DNA from: Emiliania huxleyi CCMP1516
Taxonomy: Eukaryota > Haptophyta > Isochrysidales > Noelaerhabdaceae
DNA: 64,000 bases
NCBI RefSeq assembly: GCF_000372725.1
Contig: NW_005202113.1
Span: 9,891 to 73,890, forward strand
Direction: 5' to 3'
The position numbers and the translations under genes were made by a program. The notes beneath the pieces were generated by a model. The model was not told where the DNA came from, did not search any database, and worked only from the letters and a program-made list of their open reading frames with translations. Of this stretch, positions 8,684 through 20,100 are shown piece after piece (within the stretch, counting starts at the first letter, position 1; each line of letters begins with the position of its first letter).

Positions 8684-9481
8684 GTGGACGCAGCCCGGTT
8701 CGCAGCTTCGCGAGCTACGGGGGCGGCCACGGCACGGCCCGGTGGCCGCCCCCGCAATGAGGCCAAGCGGTGGGCATCCGGCAAAAGCCGCAAGACGGGA
8801 TTCGCGAAGGCGCGGGCCACCTTCTGCGGCGGAGGCCGCGGTAGCGCGGCGGCTGCGGAGAGGCACGACAGCATGATGACAAAAGCACGCTGGCGGGGCA
8901 CCGAGGCAATCGCAAGGGAGACCCCAGCGGGCTCTTTGTCGGTCGCATCGATGCCGCAACGCAAGGACTACACAAACGACGCCGAGCACCACGGCAAGTT
9001 CCAGGTGTGGCTCCAGGCAGGCAGCTTCGAAGGCAAGGCGCGTGATGGTGCGGCGGTGCGGGCAGAGCACGCCGCTCCCTTAGGCTCACACGTGTGGTTG
9101 TCTTTATAGGAGCGGCAGCAGCGGGTGAGCGCGCAGTACGAGAAGCGGGTGCTGGGCTTCGATGCGTGGCTTCAAAAGCAGGGGTATCCGTCCTTCTGCA
9201 AGGTGGTGATGGAAAACGGCCTCGCCAAGCTGGAGATCATTGTTGATGCGGTCACCGGGCTTCCGCGTGTGTTTGCGGTGGAGGCGTGGATTGAGTTCTG
9301 CATCGGCATGATGACCGGCGATGTGGAGAAGGGCGGATGCAGGGAGCTGCGAGCTAACACGGAGCTGTACGCCACGGCGCTCCATGGCCGCTCGCAGGCG
9401 GAGGTCCAGATGCCGCTCGAGAAGAAGGGGAAGTTTGGGTGGGGGCCATACAAAGACGATCCCTTCAAGCTGCAGAAATAA
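8684..9481 (+). CDS. Uncharacterised two-exon protein bordered by repeats
   Basis: Not recognised. Exon 2 (9110-9481) has convincing composition (FDAWLQKQGYPSF, VFAVEAWIEF, GWGPYKDDPF). It is in frame with an upstream open stretch if an intron 9056-9109 is removed (54 bp, GT-AG, phase 0, acceptor TTGTCTTTATAG). The upstream start is uncertain: 8684 or the in-frame ATGs near 8873. The stop codon lies in the first bases of repeat A (9479-9481). The gene also begins within about 170 bp of the transposon's right end. It may be a gene remnant carried with the repeats or a young gene. Confidence 0.4.
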
Positions 9482-9620
9482 ACAAAGTGCAGCAGAAAAT
9501 CCAAAATCCAAATCGCAAACATAGAAACCCAAACACACACAGCCACGTGGCATAGGAGAGCAGGAGGTGAAAGGAGGTTAGCCAAGTTCCAAGCACAAGG
9601 ACGCACGAGCGAGAAATATA
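9478..9620. repeat. Repeat A, uninterrupted copy (empty site of the transposon)
   Basis: Contains the full repeat: AATAAACAAAGTGCAGCAG, a (CCAAAATCCAAAT) core, CCACGTGGCAT, then AGGAGAGCAGGAGGTG and GGACGCACGAGCGAGAA. The last two segments are found beyond the transposon at 8513-8565. This copy shows what the target looked like before insertion. Confidence 0.85.
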
Positions 9621-11110
9621 ACGGACATCCCAAGCTAGGGCTGGGTCGAGGACAGACACGTCCCCACCTTTGCAGGATTTTGCAAAAGCGACGGGGCAGG
9701 GCGCATCGCCGCGCGGATAGGGCTGGCTCTTCGGCCCGGTGGGGGGCGGGTAGGCTCTGTGTAGCGACGCTTCTTGCGCGCGAATACTACTCGCATAATG
9801 TAGGTAAACCATAAAAGTAGATTTGAATACGCCCACGTAAGGCTTCGTGAGTGGTTGGGGTGGCCTCAAGCATCCCCAAGGGAGCCTCTGCGGTGCCACA
9901 TAAGCAGCTTAGAATAAATAGAGCAGACAACGACCTTGCCAACAATATACATGTAGTACCTAAAACCCCTGGTAAAAAAAAGAAAGAAAGAAAACGGACA
10001 ACCCAAGGGAGGGATGGGAGGACGGCACGCCGCCAGAAAGAAAGAAAGAGAACACACAACCCAAGGGAGGGATGGGAGAACGGCACGCCGCCACCACACA
10101 GGGAATAAATAAAACGCGCACGCCAAACGAGGGGTGGGAGAAGGACAGGGTCCCCACCTGCACACGAGCAGGATCTTGTAAGGACGATCAGGGACACAGG
10201 GGAACGGGAGCGGGGAGCGCATCGCGACACGGAGGGGGGCTGGATAAATAAAACGGGCACGCCAAACGAGGGGTGGGAGAAGGGAGAAGGACAGGGTCCC
10301 CACCTGCACGAGCAGGATCTTGTAAGGACGATCAGGGACACAGGGGAACGGGAGCGGGGAGCGCATCGCGACACGGAGGGGGGCTGGGCAGGGTTCACCC
10401 ACACGACAGGGATAGGACAGGTTGCACCCGGCGGCACGGGGGCAGGCGCGGGCCTCCTACTGGTTGAACAAATAAAACGGTCAAACAGAGAAGAAGATGA
10501 GTACTGAGAAATAAATAAACAAAGTGCAGTAGAAAATCCAAAATCCAAATCGCAAACATAGAAACCCAAACACACACAGCCACGTGGCACATAGCACATA
10601 GGAGAGCAAGGAGGTGCAAGAATAAATAAAACGGGCACCTCTGCTAGGAGATGGCTGATGGGTAAAAAGGAGCAGAAATTGTCGGTGTATGTGCAGGGTT
10701 CTTTGTAGGGATGGTCGGCGACTGTTCTTTGTAGGGATGGAATAAATAAAAACGGACACCTCTCTACTGTGAGGTGGGTTAGGGTAAAAAAGAACCAGCA
10801 AACACCGCAACAGGTCCCCGCCCTTGCGATCTTAAATAAATAATAAACAAAGAGTTGGACAAATACCAAATTCCAAATCGCAAACATAGAAACCCAAACA
10901 CAGGCGGCGACGTGGCATACGAGCAATAAATAAAACGGGCAAGCCAAACGAGGGGTGGGAGAAGGACAGGGTCCCCACCTGCACGAGCAGGATCTTGTAA
11001 GGACGATCAGGGACACAGGGGAAAGGGAGTGGGGAGCGCATCGCGACACGGAGGGGGGCTGGGCAGGGTTCACCCACACGACAGGGTCCCACAAGTCCCG
11101 GAGCAAATTT
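9621..11110. repeat. Cluster of dispersed repeat families A, B and C
   Basis: No gene is supported here. Repeat B (about 140 bp, starting AATAAATAAAACGGGCA and ending GACACGGAGGGGGGCTGG) is present at about 10107-10243, 10245-10388 and 10924-11066, with an eroded copy near 9640-9735. Repeat A copies begin at 10512 and 10846. Two nested introner-like C copies occupy about 9970-10100. Further AATAAATAAA-led units start near 10621 and 10741. All lie in the same orientation. Read on the minus strand, each ends in a T-rich TTTATTTATT or TTTCTTTCTT tract, so a long but meaningless minus-strand frame runs through them. Confidence 0.8.
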
Positions 11111-11133
11111 CTTTTTGCACACACAATCGCACG

Positions 11134-12651
11134 ATGTTGGGCGCCGCCGCGTTAGCAACCTTGGCGGATGTTCCTTTTGGCTGGGAGTACCACTGCTTCT
11201 ACGGCGCCAGCCTCTTCCGCGAACTGGACAGCTCGGGCACCGTGTACAACGAATTTCCTCAGGCTGCACAGCTCGTCCCGGCCGGCGCAAAGGCAGGCGA
11301 GAGCTCCGCGGCGGCGGCGGCCGTCTCCCCATCGTCGACGGCGACCGAGCGCGTGCGCGACGCGCTCGGCGCGCTCTCCGGTACCTGCTTCTTTATGCGC
11401 TCGGGGTACTGGACGTACGAGGTGTGCCCCGGCAACTCGGTGCGGCAGTACCACGCGGAGAACGCTCTCTCGGGCGCCGCCAAGGTGAGGACCGAGTTCT
11501 CGCTCGGAACGCACAACCCCGCCGCGGACAAGTACATCGAGAGCTCGCAGCGCTTCATTCAGAAGTACGTGAGCGGCGCAGACGGCCGCTCATCGACCGT
11601 GCAGCACATCTGCGCCGGAAACCGACGCGACGAGGACGGAGTCATCTCGGTGGCGGAGCCGGCTGCACGGAGCTACCTCATCACGCTCCGCTCAGCCGCC
11701 ATGTGCGCCGCCGCCGCCGCCGCCGCTGGCGCCGACGCCGACACAGGAGGCAAGGCGACTCGCGGTTCCTCCGCCGCCGCCGCCTCCGCCGCCGCCTCCT
11801 CCGCCGCCGCCTCCGCCGCCGCCTCTCCGGCCGCGGCGGCGTCTGTTGGTGCGAGCGGGGGCGTGGAGGAGGTGCCCGTGGCGCCTGACCTCGAGCTGGC
11901 TCCGCTGCGGCTGCTCGACAAGCTCGGCCGGCGCTGCTTCCAGCACTCTAAGGACTACTGGACGTACGAGGTCTGCCCCACCAAGCAGGTGCGGCAGTAC
12001 CACCTCGAGGGCCGAAAGGTGACGACAGAGTTCCTGCTCGGCAAGTACGACCCCGCCGCCGACAAGCTCGGCACCGGCGCCACGTACACCCAGACGTACG
12101 TCAACGGCTCGGGCGCACGAAGCGCGGCTCTGCGCGTGCGGTGCGGACGGAAGAACGAGCACACGCTGCTCGGCGTCGAGGCGAGATGCGAGCCGAGATG
12201 CGAGCCGAGATGCAGGCCGAGATGCGGGGCGGTTAGCAGCCGAGATGCAGCCGAGATGCAGCCGAGTCGCTGCTCGGCGTCGGGGAGAGAGGTTTGTTAC
12301 GAAAGCCGCGCGCGAAGAGTCCCCCTCGCGCCCTGCTGCCCGCAGGAGCCGGCCAAGCACCAGTACGTCCTCGACTTTACCACCCCGTTCGCGTGCGCCC
12401 CTTTGCAGCGCCCTCTGCCCGCCTCCTTTCCCCGCTCGTGTCCCCGCAGCGCCGCTCTTGGCCGCAAGCCTCCACCCCCACCGCCCGCAGCTCACCCCGC
12501 GACAGTCGCCTGCCTCACGTCGAGCCCGCGCATGCCGCACGCAGTACTGTGCGCACTGTCTGTAAGACAAACGGCCTGTACCCGTCGTCGTGGCCCGCAC
12601 CTCCCTCACTTCGGCCTCCGACGCCCCAAAGGTGCGACATCAACTGCGTAA
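11134..12651 (+). CDS. ER lectin with two MRH domains (ERLEC1/XTP3-B-like)
   Basis: Two MRH (OS-9/PRKCSH-type) domains are clear. Each has 'YWTYEVCP', then 'VRQYH' with the mannose-binding Gln, then a 'LG.' turn and later Cys residues (about residues 85-190 and 265-365). An Ala-rich spacer separates them. Two MRH domains in one protein match ERLEC1, which recognises trimmed N-glycans in ER-associated degradation. Exon 1 is 11134-12180. A GC-AG intron 12181-12345 (donor GAG|GCGAGA, acceptor GCAG) splits domain 2, joining 'LLGVE' to 'EPAKHQYVLDF', the expected closing strand. The true 3' end is uncertain: 12651 is the last in-frame stop, and another intron after 'TPFACA' is possible. No clear signal peptide is seen at this start, so an upstream exon may be missing. 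Confidence 0.75.
   Translation: MLGAAALATLADVPFGWEYHCFYGASLFRELDSSGTVYNEFPQAAQLVPAGAKAGESSAAAAAVSPSSTATERVRDALGALSGTCFFMRSGYWTYEVCPGNSVRQYHAENALSGAAKVRTEFSLGTHNPAADKYIESSQRFIQKYVSGADGRSSTVQHICAGNRRDEDGVISVAEPAARSYLITLRSAAMCAAAAAAAGADADTGGKATRGSSAAAASAAASSAAASAAASPAAAASVGASGGVEEVPVAPDLELAPLRLLDKLGRRCFQHSKDYWTYEVCPTKQVRQYHLEGRKVTTEFLLGKYDPAADKLGTGATYTQTYVNGSGARSAALRVRCGRKNEHTLLGVEARCEPRCEPRCRPRCGAVSSRDAAEMQPSRCSASGREVCYESRARRVPLAPCCPQEPAKHQYVLDFTTPFACAPLQRPLPASFPRSCPRSAALGRKPPPPPPAAHPATVACLTSSPRMPHAVLCALSVRQTACTRRRGPHLPHFGLRRPKGATSTA
12181..12345 (+). repeat. Intron with (GCCGAGATGCGA)n minisatellite
   Basis: The ERLEC1-like intron contains about eight copies of a roughly 9-12-bp GCCGAGATG unit between 12181 and 12270. 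It has no stop in the gene frame and a length divisible by three, so retention would add Cys/Arg/Pro repeats instead of truncating the protein. Confidence 0.7.
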
Positions 12652-13194
12652 GGGCGAGGCCGCGACCAGCAAAGCGCGGGGAGGCAGAGGAGCAGCAGGG
12701 TGGGTCTCCCTGAGCGCGCTGGAGCGGGGGCCGCTGTGCGGCGCTCGTGCTAGACAGTATGAGAGTGGGGGGGAGCCGGAGACGGAAAGCGCAACGCGGG
12801 CGGTCTGTGGGGCTGCGGGCTGTCGCCGCGCATTGGAGGTCGCGTCGCTTATTTAATGAGACGTCAATATGACATTATACCTCAATGAAAAAAGGATAAG
12901 AGTTAAGGTAGTATACGATCTGTACCGCGTCTTTCCACGACGCGTGTTTTCTTGATTCCTTTCTCGCGGCATCCCGCATCCGGCAAAGCGTGAGCCGTGA
13001 CGCCCGTGACGCCGTGACGAGGGGAGAACTCTCCAGGAATCCGCGTTCGCGCGTCTCTCAAGCTTCCTGGGGGCAGAACACACTGCAAGTGTAAGCCGCG
13101 CACCCGCGCGGATGCGCCCCCGCAGCCGCACGCGATCCTCTCAGATGCGATCTCTCACCACTTTTCTCTGGCCGCCTCGACTGCGTTATCTCAG
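12652..13194. other. Intergenic region, nothing identified
   Basis: Lies between two convergent genes. It contains an AT-richer stretch (about 12850-12960) with short A and T runs, typical of 3' flanks. No repeat or conserved frame was recognised. Confidence 0.5.
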
Positions 13195-13809
13195 TCACGC
13201 AAGCCACACGTGCCGCATCCAGTGGGGAATGACAATGGCCGAGCCGTGCATCGCAAGTGCGGTCGCGCCGCCCAGGACAAGCGAACGGAAGGCGGCGCGC
13301 TTGACTCGCGGGGCGAGGTCAGCCTCGGCTTGATAAAAATCCCGGTTTAGCAGCAGCGTCTCGTAGATGAAGCTCAGGCCGGCTCCGAGCATGAATCCGC
13401 GTAGCATGGTTTCGAGCGAGGCGAAGATCATGCTGACTCGCTCTCCCTGCCTGCCCTCCTGCGCCCTCGTGGCACGGCGGCGCTCCCGAGCCTCGCTCGC
13501 CAGCGCCATCAGGATGGTTCTCTTGACCTCGGGAATGGGAAGCTTTGCTATCTGCTCGTCAGAGAGGAAGCGCACATCGTCTGGCGAGTCCACGCCCGCG
13601 CCGCCGGCTAGAAAGCTCGGGTTGCGCATGATGGGATCGATGCAGCACTCAAGGCCGTGGTCGGCGAGAAAAGTCCTCGTGTCGCTCGCGTGTCGCTGGT
13701 GCTCGGTGGAAGGAGCCATGCTGGGATCGGCTGCGCCATCGAAGGCGGCAGCTACACCGTGCACGTCGACGAACGACGTCACTACTGCGAGGGAGAAGAG
13801 CGCTTGCAT
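13195..13809 (-). CDS. Small secreted or membrane protein, uncharacterised
   Basis: A 204-residue protein from a single exon. It starts with a plausible signal peptide ('MQALFSLAVVTSFVDVHG', Ala-rich cleavage region near residue 22). Two weakly hydrophobic segments follow near residues 134-150 (LRGFMLGAGLSFIYETLLL) and 175-196 (LVLGGATALAMHGSAIVI). The middle is charged, with 'DSPDDVRFLSDEQIAKLP' resembling a regulatory helix. No family was recognised. It could be a thylakoid or ER membrane protein. Coding potential is supported by composition and by the absence of a competing frame. Confidence 0.55.
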   Translation of the reverse strand: MQALFSLAVVTSFVDVHGVAAAFDGAADPSMAPSTEHQRHASDTRTFLADHGLECCIDPIMRNPSFLAGGAGVDSPDDVRFLSDEQIAKLPIPEVKRTILMALASEARERRRATRAQEGRQGERVSMIFASLETMLRGFMLGAGLSFIYETLLLNRDFYQAEADLAPRVKRAAFRSLVLGGATALAMHGSAIVIPHWMRHVWLA

Positions 13810-14031
13810 GATGGGTTGATGAGACCAACAAGGCTAAAGATGGCGTCAGGCAGTCGGGTCAACTTGCTCTGGTGGCGCCCTCGATCCCGGCCGCGTCGTG
13901 CGACCCGTGCGTGACGCGTCCCGGCAAAAAAGGAAAATGCCCAGGCAGGAGGCGGCGAATTTTGTTTTGCTTTTCTTTTCGACCACGCGTATGGAAAGGG
14001 GTGGGTCAAGACGGATACGGGCTGGAAGTGG

Positions 14032-14403
14032 ATGGGGGCGCAGTACTACGACGCGAAGTGGGTCAAGAAGGCCATAACGCGGCTGGTGCTCGTGGAAACT
14101 TTGGGAGGCATTGCGCCGCCCACCAAGCAGTTCCTCCACGTGTTCGCCAAGGAGGCGGCGGGCACCAACACGGACCGGACGGTGTACGGGGCGGCGTCGC
14201 GCGTCGGCGCGCGAGCGCCTCCTCCTTCGTCGTCCACCACACGCAGCCAGCAGATCTCCAAGGCGGCGGTGGCGGGCGACGCCGAAAACATCAACAAGCA
14301 GGCGTGCAAGGAGCGTATCGACTGGATCAACAAGCAAAAGAACAAGCAAGCGACAAACGGCTTCTTGTCCTCGGCCCCAGTGGGGGGTGCCCGCGCCGCC
14401 TAG
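14032..14403 (+). CDS. Short uncharacterised ORF, possibly a gene fragment
   Basis: A 123-residue frame. The frame also stays open upstream to about 13974 (no ATG there). The start of the product has Trp/Lys-rich, internally repetitive motifs ('GWVKTDTGWKW', 'AKWVKKAI'). The rest is Ala/Ser/Asn/Lys-rich with no recognised domain. A pyrimidine-rich tract at 13958-13985 could be an acceptor or a promoter element. An introner-like insertion begins 70 bp after the stop. Coding status is uncertain. Confidence 0.35.
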   Translation: MGAQYYDAKWVKKAITRLVLVETLGGIAPPTKQFLHVFAKEAAGTNTDRTVYGAASRVGARAPPPSSSTTRSQQISKAAVAGDAENINKQACKERIDWINKQKNKQATNGFLSSAPVGGARAA

Positions 14404-14473
14404 CTCTGCAGACGGGCCCCTCCACCCTTCGTGTAATCATGTAGTCCCCACATTCGCAATCGTGGGATCGCTT

Positions 14474-14535
14474 AAAGAAAGAAAGAAAACAGACAACCCA
14501 AGGGAGGGATGGGAGGACGGCACGCCGCCACCACA
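14474..14535 (-). mobile_element. 62-bp introner-like insertion with 13-bp target-site duplication
   Basis: The 62-bp repeat C body is flanked by perfect 13-bp direct repeats, CGTGGGATCGCTT, at 14461-14473 and 14536-14548. This is strong evidence of insertion. Read on the minus strand it runs TGTGGTGGCGGCGTGCCG to TTTTCTTTCTTTCTTT. Together with the duplicated flank it has a GTGTGG donor-like 5' end and an AAG acceptor-like 3' end. It lies between two genes here, so splicing is not required. Confidence 0.75.
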
Positions 14536-14615
14536 CGTGGGATCGCTTGTCATGTGAGAGAGTGCGGCCTCTTCTTTCTTTTTCACTCCGCACTTTTAGG
14601 TTGTTGTGTCGACAT

Positions 14616-15876
<1,261 letters not shown>

Positions 15877-16192
15877 TGTTCTTGTGCGTTGTGGGCGAAT
15901 CGTGCTAAACGTCTGATCTCTGTTACTGTCATGGCACACGACAATTCTCGCTGTGACTGACAAACTTACTAGTTAGGCCACGGAGAGGATGGTGAGGATG
16001 CCAGCCGTCTGCCCACACGATGCAAGAGAAGACGGAGGCCAGAGAGCACATACAGGACGACGCAAAATTACTCAATCTTTCGGCACCGGGCACCGCCTCG
16101 GTATACAAAATGCGCCTGCGGGCGGACCCTTACCGATATACTATCTTTTTTCGAGACGCTGCGAAGAACCGGGCCCCGGCTCCGTGCGCAGC

Positions 16193-16762
16193 ATGACGAC
16201 CACGATGACCACGCTGGTGCTACTCCTGCTGTCGCAAGGCGCGCAGGCGGCCTTACATCAGCGCATGCCTCAGCAGCGGTCACGGCCAGGCGCTGAGGTG
16301 TCCATGCAGGACGCGTCTCAACCGGCTGTGACCGCGCGAGCCGCGTCTGCCGCGCTCCTTCGCATTGGCACGGTGCCGTTCTGTCTGCTGCCGCTTTTGC
16401 CGCTCGTCTCAGACGACCTCCGACCGATTTGCGAGCCACTGCTGATATGCCACGCGAGCGTGATCATCGCCTTCATCGGCGGCCTTCAGCAGGCTGCGGC
16501 GATCCAGCACGATCTGCCGCCGTGGATCGCAGTCCTGGCCATAGGCATTGCCCTCTTCGGAACGACGACCACTTCTGCCATCGCAACCGGCCTCATCTCA
16601 ACCCACCTGGCGTTTATCACGCTCACGGTCGCCTACCTTTTGCAGCTGCTGATCGAGAGGACCATCCCGCCCACGGCGAAGCAGTCCATGCTCGCCGCCG
16701 AGCGCCAGCTGCCGATGATCGTGGCTAGTTTCTCTCTTGCGGTGGGCGCGGCTCTCACCTGA
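16193..16762 (+). CDS. DUF3429 (TMEM69-like) membrane protein
   Basis: A 189-residue protein beginning with a signal- or transit-like peptide ('MTTTMTTLVLLLLSQGAQA'). Four to five hydrophobic segments follow from about residue 55. The segment 'HASVIIAFIGGLQQAAAI' resembles the DUF3429 hallmark of a small helical membrane protein found in mitochondria and proteobacteria. The function is not established for the family. The start is set at 16193 because upstream in-frame codons lack a targeting-like N-terminus and would begin in a promoter-like stretch. The hydrophobic profile and length fit the family. Confidence 0.6.
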   Translation: MTTTMTTLVLLLLSQGAQAALHQRMPQQRSRPGAEVSMQDASQPAVTARAASAALLRIGTVPFCLLPLLPLVSDDLRPICEPLLICHASVIIAFIGGLQQAAAIQHDLPPWIAVLAIGIALFGTTTTSAIATGLISTHLAFITLTVAYLLQLLIERTIPPTAKQSMLAAERQLPMIVASFSLAVGAALT

Positions 16763-17173
16763 CGCAGATGTTCGGCGCGGGCCGACGTTGGCTAATGTAG
16801 GATACTCCGCGGAACTCTAAGGGTAGGGGAGCAACACATCAGTTTGCGTCGAGATATTCTATGACGATAGCAATAGCATCTAGTATCTTTGTTTCTCTTG
16901 TCTTTTCACTTTAGACTTTTTTGTGTTTTTCGCGTCACCGTCGTTTGGAAGGCTCTCCACACACACATCCGCTAAACATCACATCCATGCGGCCCACGCC
17001 ACACGCCACCACTACAAGGAACAAGCCGACGCGACAAGCACCCACACAACGCTCACAATCGACAATGCTGGGGAAAGGATCTGAAGTGACTAGAAGTCAG
17101 ATGGATAGTCACCCTCTGCGACTCGCCCGCTCGGGTCACCACACGGCCATCGCAGGGGGGGGGGGGGGGGGCG
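16763..17173. other. Intergenic region between convergent genes, with a G homopolymer
   Basis: AT-rich 3' flank of the DUF3429 gene, with T-runs near 16880-16935. It ends in a G run at about 17156-17170, just beyond the stop of the minus-strand glycosyltransferase. No gene was identified. Confidence 0.5.
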
Positions 17174-20100
17174 TCAGGGGGAGGGGGTCCGTTTCACAAA
17201 AGCTCTCCCCAGAACAGGCCGCTTCGGCTTGGACAGCTTCCTCTCCTCGGCCTTGGCTGCATCGACCTGGTGGCCGTAGAGCGCCTCGACGCACTCCGCC
17301 ACGTACTCGTCCCGCTGCCGCTCCGCATTGCCCCACGAGGCCGGCACGCCGAGCGCGCTCCGCACGTTGGCGAGCAGCGGCGGCAGCTGCCGCACGGGGT
17401 GGCGCAGGAGCGCCGTCGAGCGGAGGAGCGCCAGCAGCTCCTCCCGCTCGTCCGAGGGCGGCGGCAGCAGGTGCAGCACGCCGCCGCCGTCGCAGGCCGC
17501 CTCACGCAGCCGGCGGCGGAGGACGTGCGCCTGGAGAGGCGAGAGGCGGCTCCGGGAGGGCGAGGGGGGGGCAGAGGGCGCGGGTGGGCGGCCTCGCAAG
17601 CCGGGAGGGGGGGCGCGCCTCGGACGCGTTTGCGTGGCTGATCGGCAGGCTCGAGCCCAGCGAGTGCGCGAGGATCCTCCCCGCGGTGCCGCACGCCTCG
17701 GCGTTGTGATGCGGGTGGTGCGGGTGGTGCGGGTGGTGCGGGTGCCCCTCCGGTGGCCCTCCCCCCTCCACATGCTCGTGGTGCCTCTGCTGCCTCCGCT
17801 CCGGGCCGTTCTGCGCGGCCCGGAGCTGCGCCCTCGCTCGGGCGAGGTCGTCCGAGGCGGCGTCGCGGAGCCGCGTCAGCTGCGACAGCGTCGGAACCTC
17901 CTCCTCCAACCGACGCCCTCCTGCCACGGGCGCACGCCCGAGCAGCCCCGCGATTCCAGACAGGAAGCTGCCCAGCGGGCCGGTCGAGCCTGCCGCCGGC
18001 CCGGCCTGCGGCGACGCGGCCGGCCGGCTGTCGGACGAGGAGCAGCGCGGCAGCTGGGCGGCGTGCGAGCCCTTGGCGTCGACGAGCTCGGCCGCGGTGC
18101 TGTAGTGGAGGCGGTAGCAGGCGCGAGGCGGCATCCAGCCGCAAGTGCCGAGGAGGGCGCGGTGCGCGCCGCCTCGCCTCGTGAAGGGACGCACGCGGTG
18201 GCCGATGGTCTGCCCTGGCTTGTGCAGGCCGGCGCAGCCAACCTGCGCGGACACTCGGCCTCGCGCCTCGGCACGGCACGCCTCGGCGTATCGCGGCGTA
18301 TCGCGGGCGTATCGCGGCGCATATCTCGGGCGCATATCTCGTGCGCATCTCGTGCGCATCTCGTGCGCATCTCGGGCGCCGCTCCTGCGGGACGACGGGC
18401 ACACGTCCGAGCGCGTGGCTGATGAGGATGAGGTTGCCGACGAGCAAGTCGAGCTGCTTGAGCGGACCTGCGGGGGCGGGGTCCGCTCGACGTGTCATGG
18501 ACGTGTCGTGGGCGTGTCATGGACATGCCCTGCCGCGCGCAGCACGCTCGCGGCGGCTCTTCCCGTGGCGGCTCTCCCCCCACAGCTGCTCTCTCTCTCT
18601 CTCCGCCTCGCCTGACTCGAGCGGCGCGGCGCAGCTGCCGTTCCGCACCTCTCCCGCCGGCTCGGCGACCGCAAGGCGCGAGGTGCGGTTGGCCCAGCCG
18701 TAGTAGGCGGAGAGGAGGCGGTCGGCGCCAGCCTCCCACCAGCCGTGCGCCCGCAGGATGGCGCGGCGAGACCAGGCGCCTACTCTCGGAGCATCTGGTG
18801 CGACGTCGCACCCTCTCTCGCCCGGAGGATAGGCGCGGCGTCGGCAGGCGCCGGTGCGGATGCCCGCCATGTGACCCATCACAAACGGGGCGCCGCCTGC
18901 CACCCCGCGCGCGGCACACGCGGGAGTGAGCACGCGGGCGCGGGAGGGAGGTGGCCCGCGAACCCTCTCAGTGGCCCTCGGGCCTCCACCAGACAGGCTT
19001 GGCGCGGCGCCTGCGCCGTCGACGCCCATCGTCCCGTTCCGCTCGCACGTGCGGATCTCGCGCGCGGAGAAGGAGCTCGGGAAGGGCATGAAGAGCCAGA
19101 GCGGCGCGATCGAGAGCCATGCGCGGGCCGGCCTCGGCGAGCCAACCTCGTGGAGGGGGCGACGCGTTCTCCCACTTCATCGCCGGAGGTGCCTCCGAGG
19201 TGCCTCCGAGGTGCCTCCGAGGTGCTGCCGAGGTGCAGCCGAGGTGCTGCCGAGGTGCTGCCGAGGTGCTGCCGAGGTGCTGCCGAAGGTGCTGCCGAGG
19301 TGCTGCCGAGGTGCAGCCGAGGTGCTGCCGAAGGTGCTGCCGAGGTGCCGGGAGCCGGGAGCCGGCACCTCGTGGAGGGGGTACTTGCTGAGCCCGTTGA
19401 GGCGCGGCGCGCCGCACAACTCACCCACGCGCGCGGTCGCGTTGAGCTTCGCCCGCACCTTGCGGCGAGGCACCTCCTTGCCCAGAAAGTTGAGCAGCGC
19501 GTACTCTGCCGTCTCCTTCCACCTACGCCACTCCGACGGCCGACAGCGTCACCGACGCTCGTCGCACGACCGCGCGGGGGCGGGCCGCCGGCGCCGGAAG
19601 GTGCGGTTCTTGCGCGTGCCCGTCGCCCCCTTCTTCACCTCCCAGTGCGCCGTCGCCTGCGGGACGCGTCGCGGACGTGTCGCGGACGTGTCGCGGCGTG
19701 CAGCCTCCTCGCCGCCGCCGCCGCCCGCTCACGGCGCCTGCGCGTAGCTGGTGACGTTTGCGATCGAGGAGCGGAGCACCTGCGGCGCGGCGGCGGCGGG
19801 TCAAGCCACCGCGCCCCGCCGTCGCGCCCGGCCGGCCGGAGGCCGTCTCTCACATCGTTCATGAGCGTCTGCTCGTCGATGTTTGCAAAGTACGGCGGCT
19901 GCGCCCACGGCACATACTGCTTGACTGCGCTCGAGTTGGTGATGAAGAGGTGGAGGCGGCGGGAGAGCTCGCGCAGCACCCAGGCGGCGCCGTCGCCCGG
20001 CCTCACGTCCTGCGCGTAGAAGACGCCCGCGTTGACGAGCGGCGTGTCCGACATCGAGACGAGCTGGACGCCTCGATAGATGCCCTTGAGAGTCGGGTAC

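Noticed and set aside
9787..11124. Minus-strand 445-codon open frame
   Set aside because: It runs through several copies of repeats A, B and C. The translation repeats the same short peptides and has no domain, so it is an artefact of stop-poor repeats.
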